In this document: piece after piece, positions 35,028-45,350 of the stretch | Numbering within the stretch: the stretch's first letter is position 1 | How the letters are laid out: every line of letters begins with the position of its first letter | Assembly (NCBI RefSeq): GCF_001685025.1 | Contig: NZ_MAYU01000023.1 | Location: 389,660 to 453,659 of the forward strand | Direction of reading: 5' to 3' | Length of the DNA stretch: 64,000 bases | From: Bacillus sp. FJAT-27225 | GTDB lineage: Bacteria; Bacillota; Bacilli; Bacillales; Cytobacillaceae | Translations under genes and position numbers: made by a program | The notes under the pieces: generated by a model | Database searches by the model: none | The model's input: only the letters and a program-made list of their open reading frames with translations | Told to the model about the DNA's origin: nothing

Positions 35028-36065
35028 GTGAGAGCGGCAGTTATAGGAGGCACAGGATATAGTGCCATCGAATTGATTAGGTTGCTTGATAAGCATCCTG
35101 TTTTGGAAGTGGGGCCAATCATATCAAGTTCAAGCGCAGGAACTGAATTGAGCAGCGTTTTTCCCCATACAGGTGAGTTACTTGATTTAAGGATGGGAAG
35201 CTTTGATGCAAAAAAAATAACCGAGTCATCGGAGATCGCATTCTTGGCAGTCCCACCGGGAATCAGCCAATCACTCATTCCTCAATTAGTGGAAAACGGA
35301 ATAAAATGTATCGACTTATCCGGGGACTTGAGGCTAAAATCCCCAGGTCAGTATGAGGAATGGTATAAACAAACTCCGGCAGAGCCGAAATTGATTGCAG
35401 AAGCTGTGTATGGATTAAGCGAGCTTTATTCGGAAGAAATAAAGAATGCCAGTATTATAGCCAATCCTGGCTGTTATCCAACTGCTTCCCTGCTGGGCCT
35501 GATGCCTGTTATAAAATCGGGGCTTGCAGATACAGGTTCAATTATTATTGATGCAAAATCTGGTGTTTCTGGTGCCGGACGCGGAGTATCGCTTGCAACC
35601 CATTTTTCGGAGATCAACGAAAATATGAAGGCTTACAAACTGGGCACTCATCAGCATATACCGGAAATCGAGCAAATTTTAACAGAACAGAGCGGCCGGG
35701 AAATCACAGTTACATTTACGGCCCACCTGGCACCAATGACACGGGGAATCCTGGCAACCATTTATGTGAATTTATCACAAGCGATTTCTACAAAAGAAAT
35801 CATTGAATTATACCAAGAGTTTTATGCAGGGCATCCCTTTATCCGTATTAGAGATGAAGGAAGCCTGCCAGCAACAAAAGAAGTCAGCGGCAGTAACTTT
35901 TGCGACATCGGCCTTTTTTCTGATAAAAGGACCGGACGGCTTACCATCGTCTCTGTCATCGATAATTTGATGAAGGGCGCGGCTGGCCAGGCGATTCAAA
36001 ATGCCAACTTAATGAATGGCTGGGATATACGTGCGGGCCTATACGATATCCCTCATTATCCATAA
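35028..36065 (+). CDS. argC: N-acetyl-gamma-glutamyl-phosphate reductase
   Basis: 345 residues. The NADP-binding motif GGTGYSAIELIRLL starts the protein; the catalytic cysteine is C149 in NPGCYPTA, and HQHIPEI near 210 supplies the conserved histidine. Third step of arginine synthesis. GTG start behind GAGGAGGGG; the nearby ATG is followed at once by a stop. First gene of the arginine locus, behind an ArgR-type operator. Separated from argJ by 184 bp holding a tandem repeat. Confidence 0.95.
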   Translation: MRAAVIGGTGYSAIELIRLLDKHPVLEVGPIISSSSAGTELSSVFPHTGELLDLRMGSFDAKKITESSEIAFLAVPPGISQSLIPQLVENGIKCIDLSGDLRLKSPGQYEEWYKQTPAEPKLIAEAVYGLSELYSEEIKNASIIANPGCYPTASLLGLMPVIKSGLADTGSIIIDAKSGVSGAGRGVSLATHFSEINENMKAYKLGTHQHIPEIEQILTEQSGREITVTFTAHLAPMTRGILATIYVNLSQAISTKEIIELYQEFYAGHPFIRIRDEGSLPATKEVSGSNFCDIGLFSDKRTGRLTIVSVIDNLMKGAAGQAIQNANLMNGWDIRAGLYDIPHYP

Positions 36066-36069
36066 TACA

Positions 36070-36210
36070 GCGGTGGCGACCCTGCCAGAAAAATGATCGA
36101 AGAAATTTAATATACGTCTTGACGACCCTGCGGGAAAAATACAAGCGTGGAGTCGTCAATAGAAACTCTTAACGACCCTAGGGGAGAAATTTACATTGTG
36201 CAGTCGTCTA
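36070..36210. repeat. Tandem array of 46-50 bp units with hairpin arms, between argC and argJ
   Basis: CGACCCT begins at 36077, 36123 and 36173. In unit 2 GACGAC (36121-36126) pairs with GTCGTC (36152-36157); in unit 3 CGAC (36173) pairs with GTCG (36203), at nearly the same distance; unit 1 is degenerate. Loops share GGGAAAAAT-like sequence. No open frame uses it. Confidence 0.7.
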
Positions 36211-36249
36211 GATTAAAGGACTGGAGAACAATAGAGGGAGGAAAGGCAA

Positions 36250-37476
36250 GTGCAGGCAATGTCGGGAGAAAAGATCATTCAGGAGAACAGTGGCGTCTTT
36301 AAAATGCCCAAAGGATTTAAAGCAGGGGGATTGCATTGTGGCTTAAAAAGGAAGAAGGAAGACCTTGGCTATATCACCTCCGAAATCCCGGCTACAGCTG
36401 CAGGAGTTTATACAGTAAATAGTTTTCAAGCGGCACCGCTCCATGTAACCAAAAAGAGCCTCGAGGTTGAGGGGAAAATCCAGGCACTGCTTGTGAACTC
36501 CGGCAACGCAAATGCCTGTACCGGCAATCAGGGGATAAAGGATGCCTATGAAATGCAAAGCCAATTTGCAAACGAACTGGGTATACCTGATCATCTGGTC
36601 GCAGTAACTTCTACAGGGGTAATTGGGGAATTGCTTCCAATGGCGTGCATACGGAATGGAATTAACAAGATCCTTAATCCGGAATATGAGGGCCCGGAAA
36701 GTTTTCAAAAGGCTATTTTAACAACAGACACATGCATAAAGAGTGCATTTGCCCAAGTTGAGGTAAATGGGAAGCTTGTAACGATTTCAGGAGCAGCAAA
36801 GGGTTCGGGTATGATTCATCCGAACATGGCCACAATGCTTGCATTTGTCACAACAGATGCATATGTTGAACAGCCTGCCTTGCTCTCGGCATTAAAGGAA
36901 TCAACCAACCAAACCTTTAACATGATTACAGTTGATGGCGACTCCAGTACAAATGATATGGTGCTTGCAATGGCCAATGGGTTAGCCGGCAATGAACTTC
37001 TTAATGAAAGCCATCCAGACTGGGAAGCGTTTAGCTCAGAGTTTAAAGCCGTATGCGAGTCTTTGGCAAAACAAATAGCCAGGGACGGAGAGGGAGCAAC
37101 AAAACTCCTTGAGGTCCGGGTTTCCGGTGCACAAAGCCTTGAAGCAGCCAGAGCAGTCGGGAAGGCTGTCATATCCTCTAATCTTGTTAAAACAGCAATC
37201 TACGGTGAGGACGCCAACTGGGGAAGGATTGTAGCGGCAATTGGCTATAGCGGTATTTCAGTAAATCCCGAGGCTGTTGAAGTAGCGATAGGACCTTATC
37301 CGGTCTTTGCAAATGGCCTGCCACTCCCGTTTTCAGAAGCAGAAGCAAAGGTTTATCTGGCGGGTGAAGAGATTGTGATTTTTATTAATTTGAATCAGGG
37401 TGACGCGGCAGCTTCCGCTTGGGGCTGCGACCTAACCTATGACTATATCAAAATCAATGCTTCCTATCGGACGTAA
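36250..37476 (+). CDS. argJ: Bifunctional ornithine acetyltransferase / N-acetylglutamate synthase
   Basis: 408 residues. The self-cleavage site that separates alpha and beta chains lies before T195 in NMATMLAF; T195 becomes the nucleophile. GEDANWGRIVAAIGYSG near residue 320 is the conserved beta-chain motif. It recycles the acetyl group from acetylornithine to glutamate, so the pathway is cyclic and needs no dedicated argE. GTG start behind GGGAGGAAAGG; ATG 36259 is an alternative. Lies downstream of the hairpin array. Confidence 0.95.
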   Translation: MQAMSGEKIIQENSGVFKMPKGFKAGGLHCGLKRKKEDLGYITSEIPATAAGVYTVNSFQAAPLHVTKKSLEVEGKIQALLVNSGNANACTGNQGIKDAYEMQSQFANELGIPDHLVAVTSTGVIGELLPMACIRNGINKILNPEYEGPESFQKAILTTDTCIKSAFAQVEVNGKLVTISGAAKGSGMIHPNMATMLAFVTTDAYVEQPALLSALKESTNQTFNMITVDGDSSTNDMVLAMANGLAGNELLNESHPDWEAFSSEFKAVCESLAKQIARDGEGATKLLEVRVSGAQSLEAARAVGKAVISSNLVKTAIYGEDANWGRIVAAIGYSGISVNPEAVEVAIGPYPVFANGLPLPFSEAEAKVYLAGEEIVIFINLNQGDAAASAWGCDLTYDYIKINASYRT

Positions 37477-37644
37477 AGCGCGAAAGTCTGGCCTTGGATC
37501 TCTATTGACAACAGTTCTGATTTTGAACCACAAGAATATAGCCAAGACCCTTTATTGGAAACATTTTAATACTTTTGCAGTGCTGAAACGTAGCCAATGA
37601 CTACTACTGATATCCAGATCGGGAAAATAGGCAGGTGAAAAAGA

Positions 37645-38457
37645 ATGGAATACGTCGTAATTAAATGTGGCGGCAGCATCATGGAAAAAATGCCCCCAGC
37701 CTTGTTTGAAAATATAGTTTCACTTGCCAAATCAGGCCAATGGTCACCAATCCTTGTCCACGGCGGCGGCCCGTTGATTACTTCAATGCTCGAAAAGCTT
37801 AAAATCGAAAGCCGGTTTGTCGGGGGCCTAAGGGTAACAAGCAATGAGGTGCTTGACGTCGTTGAAATGGCATTAAGCGGGATTGCCAATAAACAGATTG
37901 TTAGAAAAATAGCCCTTGCAGGAGGAAAGGCAATCGGGATTAGCGGGACAGATGGCGGCTTACTAACGGCCAAACCAGCCGGAACTTCTGATGTGCTTGG
38001 CTTTGTTGGGGATGTAACTGATGTAAACACCTCAGTGCTTACACATCTCATCGGAGGTGGTTATATCCCTGTCGTTTCGCCAATCGGATGCGATCAGCAA
38101 GGACAGCGCTACAACATAAATGGTGATACCGCAGCTGCAGCCATTGCATCTGCACTAGGTGGAAAGCTTTGTTTTATTAGTGATATTCCCGGTATTTTAA
38201 TCGATAAAAACGGCGGAGAAAAGTCCAAATTGGATACGGCAACGAAGAGCGACATCGATGAGATGATTGCTTCCGGCCAAATATGGGGCGGAATGATCCC
38301 GAAGGTCCGTTCAGCACTTAATGCTTTACTAGCGGGCGTCGGAGAAACAGTGATTATCAATGGACTTGAACCAGGCAGCCTTCTTGCGTATTGCAAAGGG
38401 GAAAACGCCGGTACGAAGATCGTCCTTGAAAAGGAGGCTATCCATGGCATTCAATAA
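37645..38457 (+). CDS. argB: Acetylglutamate kinase
   Basis: 270 residues of the amino-acid-kinase family. KCGGS at the N-terminus, VHGGGPLI near residue 36, and NINGDTAAAAIA near 153 mark substrate and ATP sites. Second step of arginine synthesis. It begins 168 bp after argJ; I see no clear repeat, hairpin or promoter in that gap. Its end overlaps the start of argD by 14 bp. Confidence 0.94.
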   Translation: MEYVVIKCGGSIMEKMPPALFENIVSLAKSGQWSPILVHGGGPLITSMLEKLKIESRFVGGLRVTSNEVLDVVEMALSGIANKQIVRKIALAGGKAIGISGTDGGLLTAKPAGTSDVLGFVGDVTDVNTSVLTHLIGGGYIPVVSPIGCDQQGQRYNINGDTAAAAIASALGGKLCFISDIPGILIDKNGGEKSKLDTATKSDIDEMIASGQIWGGMIPKVRSALNALLAGVGETVIINGLEPGSLLAYCKGENAGTKIVLEKEAIHGIQ

Positions 38458-39631
38458 TGCGACATTAGAAGGCTCGGCAATCTTGCCGACATACGCAAGA
38501 TTTCCTCTTACTCTTGTAAAAGGAAAGGGAAGCACTGTCTGGGATGCAGACGGAAACCAGTATCTCGATTTTACATCTGGTATAGCTGTCTGCAACCTGG
38601 GCCATGCACCCGAATCTGTAAAAATAGCTCTTGAGGAACAGCTGGGAAATCTATGGCATTGTTCCAATCTCTATCACATACCGGTGCAGGAGGAGCTGGC
38701 TTCCCTGCTTGCGAAAAATAGCTTTGCAGATTATGTGTTCTTTTGCAATAGCGGAGCTGAAGCAAACGAAGCTGCAATTAAGCTGGCAAGACGATATGCA
38801 AGAAAGGTCAACGGAATCGGCAATACCGAAATTATTACTTTCAAACAATCCTTTCACGGAAGGACAATGGGGGCACTGTCGGCAACTGGCCAGGCTAAAA
38901 TTCACGATGGATTCTACCCGCTGCTAGAGGGATTCCGCTATCTGGAATACAATGACCCAACTGCACTTGAGGAAATAGCCTCAAGCAATGCCTGTGCTGT
39001 ACTTCTTGAACTCGTACAGGGTGAAGGCGGGGTCGTACCAGCCAATCCGGATTGGGCCAAGAAATTGGAGGAAATCTGTAAAGAAAAAGGAATCCTGCTT
39101 ATTGTTGATGAGGTGCAGACCGGAATAGGCCGAACCGGAACATTATTTGCATATGAGCAGTATGGGATTTCACCGGATATCATATCCCTTGCAAAAGGGC
39201 TTGGATCAGGGTTTCCGATCGGGGCTATTCTCGCTACCAGTGAGGCAGCAAAGGGGTTCGAACCAGGAAGCCATGGAAGCACATTCGGAGGCAATCCGCT
39301 TGCTGCTGTGGCAGGGCTGACTACTGTAAAAACGATTTTGTCAGACAATCTCCTCGAAGGAGCCCGCCAGCTATCTGAATTCCTGGATGATGGCCTCGCA
39401 AAGCTTAAAAAAAAGCACCCAGCCATCATTGAGGTGCGTGGGATGGGTCTTTTAAAAGGGGTAGAGGTTAACGGAAACGCATTGGATATTGTTAAAGCAG
39501 CAATGGATGAGCATGTCTTGCTCCTGACGGCCGGTCCTAATGTGGTGCGAATCCTACCGCCGCTGACTGCAACAAACGAAGAAGCCGCCAACTTTCTTGG
39601 GGCTTTGGATACAGTGTTAACAAACATATGA
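38444..39631 (+). CDS. argD: Acetylornithine aminotransferase
   Basis: 395 residues of class-III PLP aminotransferases. The PLP lysine lies in SLAKGLGSGFPIGA, the aspartate in IVDEVQTGIGRTG, and FCNSGAEANEAAIKLAR near residue 100 binds the phosphate. ATG 38444 follows AAGGAGG, inside the end of argB; an open frame reaching back to 38360 would lie in argB. Followed by dispersed repeat copy 2. Confidence 0.95.
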   Translation: MAFNNATLEGSAILPTYARFPLTLVKGKGSTVWDADGNQYLDFTSGIAVCNLGHAPESVKIALEEQLGNLWHCSNLYHIPVQEELASLLAKNSFADYVFFCNSGAEANEAAIKLARRYARKVNGIGNTEIITFKQSFHGRTMGALSATGQAKIHDGFYPLLEGFRYLEYNDPTALEEIASSNACAVLLELVQGEGGVVPANPDWAKKLEEICKEKGILLIVDEVQTGIGRTGTLFAYEQYGISPDIISLAKGLGSGFPIGAILATSEAAKGFEPGSHGSTFGGNPLAAVAGLTTVKTILSDNLLEGARQLSEFLDDGLAKLKKKHPAIIEVRGMGLLKGVEVNGNALDIVKAAMDEHVLLLTAGPNVVRILPPLTATNEEAANFLGALDTVLTNI

Positions 39632-39649
39632 GAAGCTTTCTAATAATTG

Positions 39650-39796
39650 TCTAGCTCCAGCGCCTATCGCCTAGCAAACTTCAGGCCTCCTCCCTACGAT
39701 AAGTCATCATCGAATCGCTTACGCTCTTCGTGATTCCTTTATCTCAGTCGAAGTCCCTCCAGTTTGTACGGCGATGACCAAGGCGCTTGCGCTTTT
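39650..39796 (+). repeat. Dispersed repeat, copy 2
   Basis: 147 bp between argD and carA. It begins TCTAGCTCCAGCGCCTA and ends AAGGCGCTTGCGCTTTT; these ends are partly complementary (CAGCGCCT against AGGCGCTTG). The core is nearly identical to copy 1 at 19309-19514. It takes up almost all of the argD-carA gap, ending 13 bp before the longest carA start. Confidence 0.92.
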
Positions 39797-39809
39797 CTAA
39801 GGAAACGGA

Positions 39810-40901
39810 GTGGTTTGTTTGGATAAGGGATTTCTCATTCTGGAAACCGGCGACATCTTTGAAGGATCCCTAATAGGCAAGTTCAAGGGTTCCAGCGGGG
39901 AGGTTGTCTTCAACACCGGAATGACCGGCTATCAGGAGATTATTTCAGATCCATCTTATGCAGGGCAAATCATTACCTTCTGCTATCCTGCAATCGGCAA
40001 TTACGGTGTGAATGCCCTTGATGACGAAAGCATTACGCCTTCGCTATCAGGGGTTATCATCAGTGACGCTTGTGAAACACCAAGCCACTTTCAGTCCATC
40101 AGCCGGTTTTCGGAAAAACTCGAGCAAGCTGGCGTACCGGGTCTTGCCGGTGTTGACACAAGGGCACTTGTCAAAAAAATCCGCGGGACAGGAACTGTAA
40201 AAGGAGTCATAACCAACAGGAGGGCACCCTGGACGGAACTTGAATACGAACAAACTAGTTCATGCTGGGTAGAAAAGGTTTCGGTTAAAGAACCAATAAC
40301 GTATAAGAAAAACGGGCCTCATATTGTATTGATGGATTACGGCTTTAAAAAATCAATCCTGAACTTCCTCCTTGCGCGAAATTGCTCGGTCACAATCGTT
40401 CCTTATGATACGAAGCTTGAAGCGGTAAAGCAGGTATCACCGGATGCGGTTTTATTCAGCAATGGCCCTGGCAATCCAATGGAACTGAAGGAACTTTTTC
40501 CGGAAATCAAAAAAATTGCCAGCGCTTATCCGGCACTTGGCATTTGCCTCGGCCACCAGCTAATCGCTCTTGCCTTCGGGGCAAAAACAGAAAAGCTTCC
40601 ATATGGGCACCGCGGGGCCAATCATCCTGTTAAAGAGCTCGCTACGGGCAAGGTAAAAATAACATCACAAAACCATGGCTATGTCGTTGTTGATGGGACA
40701 ATCAATCAAAACGAATTCGATGTAACGTACAGGAATGTGAATGACCAATCAATTGAAGGTTTGCAGCATCTCACATATCCGATTACGACTGTCCAATTCC
40801 ACCCGGAAGCTCACCCCGGTCCACGCGATACACTTCATATTCTTGAAGACTTTGTCGCCAACCTGAAACGTCTGGGGGAAACCCGTTATGCCATATTATA
40901 G
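39810..40901 (+). CDS. carA: Carbamoyl-phosphate synthase, small (glutaminase) subunit, arginine-specific
   Basis: 363 residues. Class-I glutamine amidotransferase at the C-terminus: nucleophile cysteine in [12 protein letters not shown] and the H-E pair in FHPEAHPGP. It supplies ammonia to CarB. GTG 39810 follows AAGGA; TTG 39819 follows GGAG and would remove three residues (MVC); both are plausible. Context with argF shows this is the arginine-linked enzyme, distinct from a pyrimidine-linked one expected elsewhere. Overlaps carB by 14 bp. Confidence 0.93.
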   Translation: MVCLDKGFLILETGDIFEGSLIGKFKGSSGEVVFNTGMTGYQEIISDPSYAGQIITFCYPAIGNYGVNALDDESITPSLSGVIISDACETPSHFQSISRFSEKLEQAGVPGLAGVDTRALVKKIRGTGTVKGVITNRRAPWTELEYEQTSSCWVEKVSVKEPITYKKNGPHIVLMDYGFKKSILNFLLARNCSVTIVPYDTKLEAVKQVSPDAVLFSNGPGNPMELKELFPEIKKIASAYPALGICLGHQLIALAFGAKTEKLPYGHRGANHPVKELATGKVKITSQNHGYVVVDGTINQNEFDVTYRNVNDQSIEGLQHLTYPITTVQFHPEAHPGPRDTLHILEDFVANLKRLGETRYAIL

Positions 40902-43900
40902 CCAACTAAGAAAGGTCATGGTCATCGGCTCGGGTCCGATCGTCATCGGCCAGGCAGCCGAGTTTGACTATGCCGGTACCCAGGCGTGCATTGCCCTGAG
41001 GGAAGAAGGAATTGAGGTCATTCTCGTCAATAATAACCCGGCAACGATTATGACGGATGAAACAGTCGCAGACAAAGTTTATATTGAACCGCTAACAGTG
41101 GGGACACTTGAACAAATCATTCAAAAAGAAAAACCGGATGGAATCATCGGCACCCTTGGCGGCCAGACAGGACTGAATCTTGCTGTCCAACTGTACGAAC
41201 AGGGAATCCTCGATAAATACAAAGTTGAATTGCTCGGGACATCGGTCGAATCAATTAAAAATGGCGAAGACCGCGAGCGATTCCGGAGCCTTATGCTGTC
41301 TATTGGTGAGCCTGTCCCGGAATCGGAAATCATCCACAGTGTGGATGAAGGGATTGCGTTTGCGAAAAAGATAGGACTGCCGGTCATTATCCGTCCTGCT
41401 TATACATTAGGCGGTGACGGCGGAGGATTTGCCGAGACGGAGGACGAACTTGAAGGAGTCCTCAAAAAGGGCCTCGCCGCAAGTCCAATCAACCAGGTGC
41501 TTGTTGAACGAAGCATTAAAGGCTGGAAGGAAATCGAGTATGAAGTAATGCGTGATGCCAATGACACATGCATTATTGTTTGCAATATGGAAAACTTCGA
41601 CCCGGTCGGGGTCCATACAGGTGATTCAATTGTTGTCGCACCTTCACAAACACTGACCGATGTCCAATACCAGCTTTTAAGGGACGCTTCAATTAAAGTC
41701 ATCCGGGAACTCGGTGTCATTGGAGGCTGCAATATCCAATTCGCCCTCCATCCAACCTCTAATGATTATTTCATTATCGAGGTAAATCCAAGGGTTAGCA
41801 GATCGTCCGCTCTTGCATCGAAAGCGACCGGGTACCCAATTGCCAGAATTGCCGCCAAGTGCTCGGTAGGATACCACCTTGATGAAATCCTTAACCCTAT
41901 TACCGGGAATACGTATGCATCCTTTGAGCCAGCAATTGATTATCTTGTTGTCAAACTGCCGCGTTTTCCGTTCGATAAGTTTCCTGAAGCGGACCGGACG
42001 CTGGGAACACAAATGAAAGCGACTGGAGAAGTAATGGCCATAGACCGGAATTTTGAGGGCGCGTTGAATAAAGCAATTCGCTCATTGGAAATGAAAGTCT
42101 GGGGCTTAAAGACAGGATTGTTTTCTAACGTGGCGGATGCAGAGCTTGAACAGCTTATTACAATACCCAACGATATGCGGCTTTTCGCTATTTCAGAAGC
42201 CTTGCATAGGGGAGTAACGGTGGAAAGGATCCAGGCTCTTACCCAAATCGATTTATGGTTTTTACACAAACTGGAGACCATTACTGAATTGGAAAAAGAG
42301 CTTGCGTCCTTCAGATGGGAAACAGCTCCGGTAAAGCTCCTGAAAGAGGCTAAGCGAATCAATCTTTCCGACAGGCTGATTGCTGAGACGTTTGAAATAG
42401 CGGAAACTGAGGTGAGGCAAAAGTGGAAGGAACTTGGCATCTCACCTGGTTATAAAATGGTCGATACGTGCTCCGCTGAATTCGACGCCGTAACTCCTTA
42501 CTATTACTCAACCTGGGCTGGCGGCGATGAGGCTGGGATTGGAGAAGGAAAGAAAGTGGCCGTCATAGGCTCCGGCCCAATCCGAATCGGCCAGGGAATT
42601 GAATTTGATTATTGCTCAGTCCATGCAGCTTTTGCCCTGAAAAAACGGGGTTATAAGGCGATTGTCATCAATAATAATCCAGAAACAGTCAGCACCGACT
42701 ATTCTGTAGCTGATCGACTCTATTTCGAACCGCTTGCCTTTGAAGATATCATGAATGTTATTGAAAAAGAAGCAGTTGAAAGAGTAATGATCCAATTTGG
42801 CGGGCAAACAGCCATTAATCTTGCGCAAAATTTGGAGGCTGCCGGGGTCAAAATCTTGGGAACTGATGTCAAAAGTATTGACCGGCTCGAGGATCGGGAC
42901 GGATTTTACCGGCTTCTTAAAGAGCTTGGAATTCCTCACATTGACGGGAAAATTGCTAGTAATGCAAAAGATGCACTGCATGCGGCCAAGGTCCTTGGCT
43001 ACCCAGTTCTTGTCCGCCCTTCGTATGTAATCGGCGGCCAGTCGATGTTCACCTTTTACCTGGAAGAAGATCTCGAAAAGTATTTGGCTACTCTCGATGA
43101 AACAGATACACACATGTGGCCGCTTCTAGTTGATCGGTTCCTGCCGGGCTTGGAATGCGAAATGGATATTATTTCAGACGGAAAAACGATTTTAATTCCA
43201 GGAATTTTTGAACATCTTGAAAAAGCGGGTGTCCATTCAGGTGATAGCCTCTCGGTTTTCCCGCCTTTGGCTATTGAATCGGTGCTGAAAAAGACTATGG
43301 TCGAGTATGCAACGAAAATTGCAAAAACACTTCCGGTCATTGGAATTATGAATATTCAGTTCGTTATTCATGAAGGGATCGTTTTTGTACTGGAAGTTAA
43401 TCCAAGGGCTTCAAGGACGGTACCGATCATTAGTAAAGTGACAGGAATCCCCTTAATCGAATGGGCAGCACTTGTTCAGCTTGGCGTCCCGTTATCAGAG
43501 CTGCATTCCGCAAATGGATTGCTTGAAGAACCGCCGTATTTCACGGTGAAAGCCCCTGTTTTCTCGAACGGCAAACTAAAAGGAGTCGACCCGGTGCTTG
43601 GGCCCGAAATGAAGTCAACTGGGGAGGCTTTGGGGCTCGGGATGAGTTTTTCGGAGGCGTTGTTTAAGGCGGCCCAACATGGAGAGCGTTCCATGAATAT
43701 AGAAGGAAAAACAGTCTTTTGTTCAGTACCTGATCGTGAGAAGGATGAAATTCTTGAAGTAATCCGCAGCCTCCATAAAATCGGAGCGAACATAGTAGCT
43801 ACGAAAGGGACTTTTAAGTTCCTTATTGAAAATGGAGTACCGGCGAGCGTGTATTCCTCGGATTCAAAAGCTCTTGAACAATTGTTCCGCGAAGGAAAGG

Positions 43901-44121
43901 TAGATGCGGTAATCAATATTCCGAGTCAAGGGCGGAAGCCGGGCACATTCGGATTTGCGTTAAGGCAGCTTGCAGTCCGCTACAACCTGCCTTGCTTTAC
44001 ACATATAGACACGTTGACCTCTTTTCTAAAGTTAAACAAGGAAGCTTACAGCAGTTCAAATACAACAGTCCGAACGATCCAGGACCTCCACGGTTTGAAG
44101 GACAAAATGATTGCCAACTAA
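40888..44121 (+). CDS. carB: Carbamoyl-phosphate synthase, large subunit
   Basis: 1077 residues, two homologous ATP-grasp halves. Each begins with the same nucleotide fold ([19 protein letters not shown] at the start, [17 protein letters not shown] near residue 560) and has a gly-rich ATP loop (GGDGGGF in the first half). The C-terminal MGS-like domain from about 930 is the allosteric region. It makes carbamoyl phosphate from bicarbonate, ATP and ammonia. Starts within the end of carA; argF follows 22 bp after. Confidence 0.95.
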   Translation: MPYYSQLRKVMVIGSGPIVIGQAAEFDYAGTQACIALREEGIEVILVNNNPATIMTDETVADKVYIEPLTVGTLEQIIQKEKPDGIIGTLGGQTGLNLAVQLYEQGILDKYKVELLGTSVESIKNGEDRERFRSLMLSIGEPVPESEIIHSVDEGIAFAKKIGLPVIIRPAYTLGGDGGGFAETEDELEGVLKKGLAASPINQVLVERSIKGWKEIEYEVMRDANDTCIIVCNMENFDPVGVHTGDSIVVAPSQTLTDVQYQLLRDASIKVIRELGVIGGCNIQFALHPTSNDYFIIEVNPRVSRSSALASKATGYPIARIAAKCSVGYHLDEILNPITGNTYASFEPAIDYLVVKLPRFPFDKFPEADRTLGTQMKATGEVMAIDRNFEGALNKAIRSLEMKVWGLKTGLFSNVADAELEQLITIPNDMRLFAISEALHRGVTVERIQALTQIDLWFLHKLETITELEKELASFRWETAPVKLLKEAKRINLSDRLIAETFEIAETEVRQKWKELGISPGYKMVDTCSAEFDAVTPYYYSTWAGGDEAGIGEGKKVAVIGSGPIRIGQGIEFDYCSVHAAFALKKRGYKAIVINNNPETVSTDYSVADRLYFEPLAFEDIMNVIEKEAVERVMIQFGGQTAINLAQNLEAAGVKILGTDVKSIDRLEDRDGFYRLLKELGIPHIDGKIASNAKDALHAAKVLGYPVLVRPSYVIGGQSMFTFYLEEDLEKYLATLDETDTHMWPLLVDRFLPGLECEMDIISDGKTILIPGIFEHLEKAGVHSGDSLSVFPPLAIESVLKKTMVEYATKIAKTLPVIGIMNIQFVIHEGIVFVLEVNPRASRTVPIISKVTGIPLIEWAALVQLGVPLSELHSANGLLEEPPYFTVKAPVFSNGKLKGVDPVLGPEMKSTGEALGLGMSFSEALFKAAQHGERSMNIEGKTVFCSVPDREKDEILEVIRSLHKIGANIVATKGTFKFLIENGVPASVYSSDSKALEQLFREGKVDAVINIPSQGRKPGTFGFALRQLAVRYNLPCFTHIDTLTSFLKLNKEAYSSSNTTVRTIQDLHGLKDKMIAN

Positions 44122-44143
44122 TTCGCTTGGAGGGATTTCTACA

Positions 44144-45115
44144 ATGATAAAGGCAATAAGTCAGGGCGAAACCGTTGTGCCCAATTTAAAAGGAAGGCAT
44201 TTTTTAAAGCTTTCCGATTTTTCAACTGAAGAAATCTACTCGCTGCTTGATTCGGCCATTCATTTAAAAAAAGCTCAAAAACAAGGGAAGCCGCAGCCTC
44301 ATTTAAGCGGAAAAGTTCTTGGAATGATATTTGAAAAATCATCCACCCGGACAAGGGTTTCATTCGAAGTAGGCATGCTCCAGCTTGGCGGCCAGGCGAT
44401 TTTCCTAAGCTCAAAGGATATTCAGCTTGGCCGGGGTGAAACGATCGCGGATACAGCAAAAGTGTTGTCCAGGTATGTTGACGGGATAATGATCAGGACG
44501 TTTGGTGATGAACGGATTGAGGAATTTGCCGATGCTTCCACTGTACCAGTTATTAATGGTTTAACAACCCTGCACCATCCAGCACAAGTTCTTGCCGACC
44601 TCCTTACCATTCTTGAGCATAAAGGAAAGTTGAAAGGGCTCAAGCTTTGCTATATCGGGGATGGAAATAACAACATGGCTCATTCCCTCCTGGAAGGAGC
44701 CGTCAAGGTCGGTATGAACATCAGCATTGCCAGTCCAAAAGGATATGAGCTAAACGAAGCAATTGTTTCCCAGGCTAGAGAGGATGCTATTCAGACTTGC
44801 AGTGAAATTGCGTTAACAAATGATCCGTCTGAGGCAATAAGCGGTGCTGATGTAGTTGTCACAGATGTCTGGACCAGCATGGGAATGGAAGGGGAAGCAG
44901 AGGAGAGGCTTGAAGCGTTTTCCGGGTTTCAGGTGAATGAGGAACTTTGTTCATTCGCTAAAGACGATTTTCTATTCCTGCACTGCCTGCCGGCACATCG
45001 TGGTGAAGAGGTAAGCGCCGGTATCATAGACGGTCCTCATTCGGTTGTTTTTGATGAGGCCGAAAACAGGCTGCATGCCCAGAAAGCGATATTGAAGGCA
45101 TTGATGGAAGACTAA
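44144..45115 (+). CDS. argF: Ornithine carbamoyltransferase
   Basis: 323 residues. The carbamoyl-phosphate motif KSSTRTR is near residue 65, TLHHPAQVLADL near 143 and the ornithine/proton motif FLHCLPAHRGEE near 280. It joins carbamoyl phosphate and ornithine to citrulline. ATG 44144 is chosen because GGAGG lies just before it; the open frame reaching 44111 overlaps carB and lacks a site. Last gene of the argC-argF block, before a 21-bp array. Confidence 0.95.
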   Translation: MIKAISQGETVVPNLKGRHFLKLSDFSTEEIYSLLDSAIHLKKAQKQGKPQPHLSGKVLGMIFEKSSTRTRVSFEVGMLQLGGQAIFLSSKDIQLGRGETIADTAKVLSRYVDGIMIRTFGDERIEEFADASTVPVINGLTTLHHPAQVLADLLTILEHKGKLKGLKLCYIGDGNNNMAHSLLEGAVKVGMNISIASPKGYELNEAIVSQAREDAIQTCSEIALTNDPSEAISGADVVVTDVWTSMGMEGEAEERLEAFSGFQVNEELCSFAKDDFLFLHCLPAHRGEEVSAGIIDGPHSVVFDEAENRLHAQKAILKALMED

Positions 45116-45187
45116 GGATCCTATTGCTTTGGGTCTATTAAAAACTTTGTATTACATTTTTGTATTGAATTTGTGATTGGTGATTTT

Positions 45188-45313
45188 ATCACCCTGAATC
45201 ACAAATATATCGCCCTGAATCAAAAGTTTATCGCCCTGAATCAAATATTTATCACCCGGAATCAAAAATTTATTAGACTTAATCACAGCTATATCGGAAA
45301 GTTCACAATCACT
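45188..45313. repeat. Tandem array of exactly 21 bp, six units, between argF and argG
   Basis: Units start at 45188, 45209, 45230, 45251, 45272 and 45293, every step 21 bp. Good units read ATCGCCCTGAATCAAAA; the last two are degenerate. Since 21 is a multiple of three, a minus-strand frame with the heptad LIQGDKx appears at 45152-45352, but it has no good start signal and is treated as a by-product. Confidence 0.85.
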
Positions 45314-45350
45314 CGGGCAGCAGCCCAATTCAAATAAATGAGGTGGATTC

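Noticed and set aside
38938..39627. 229-residue open frame antisense to argD
   Set aside because: Complete overlap with the well-supported argD gene; composition is that of a shadow frame.
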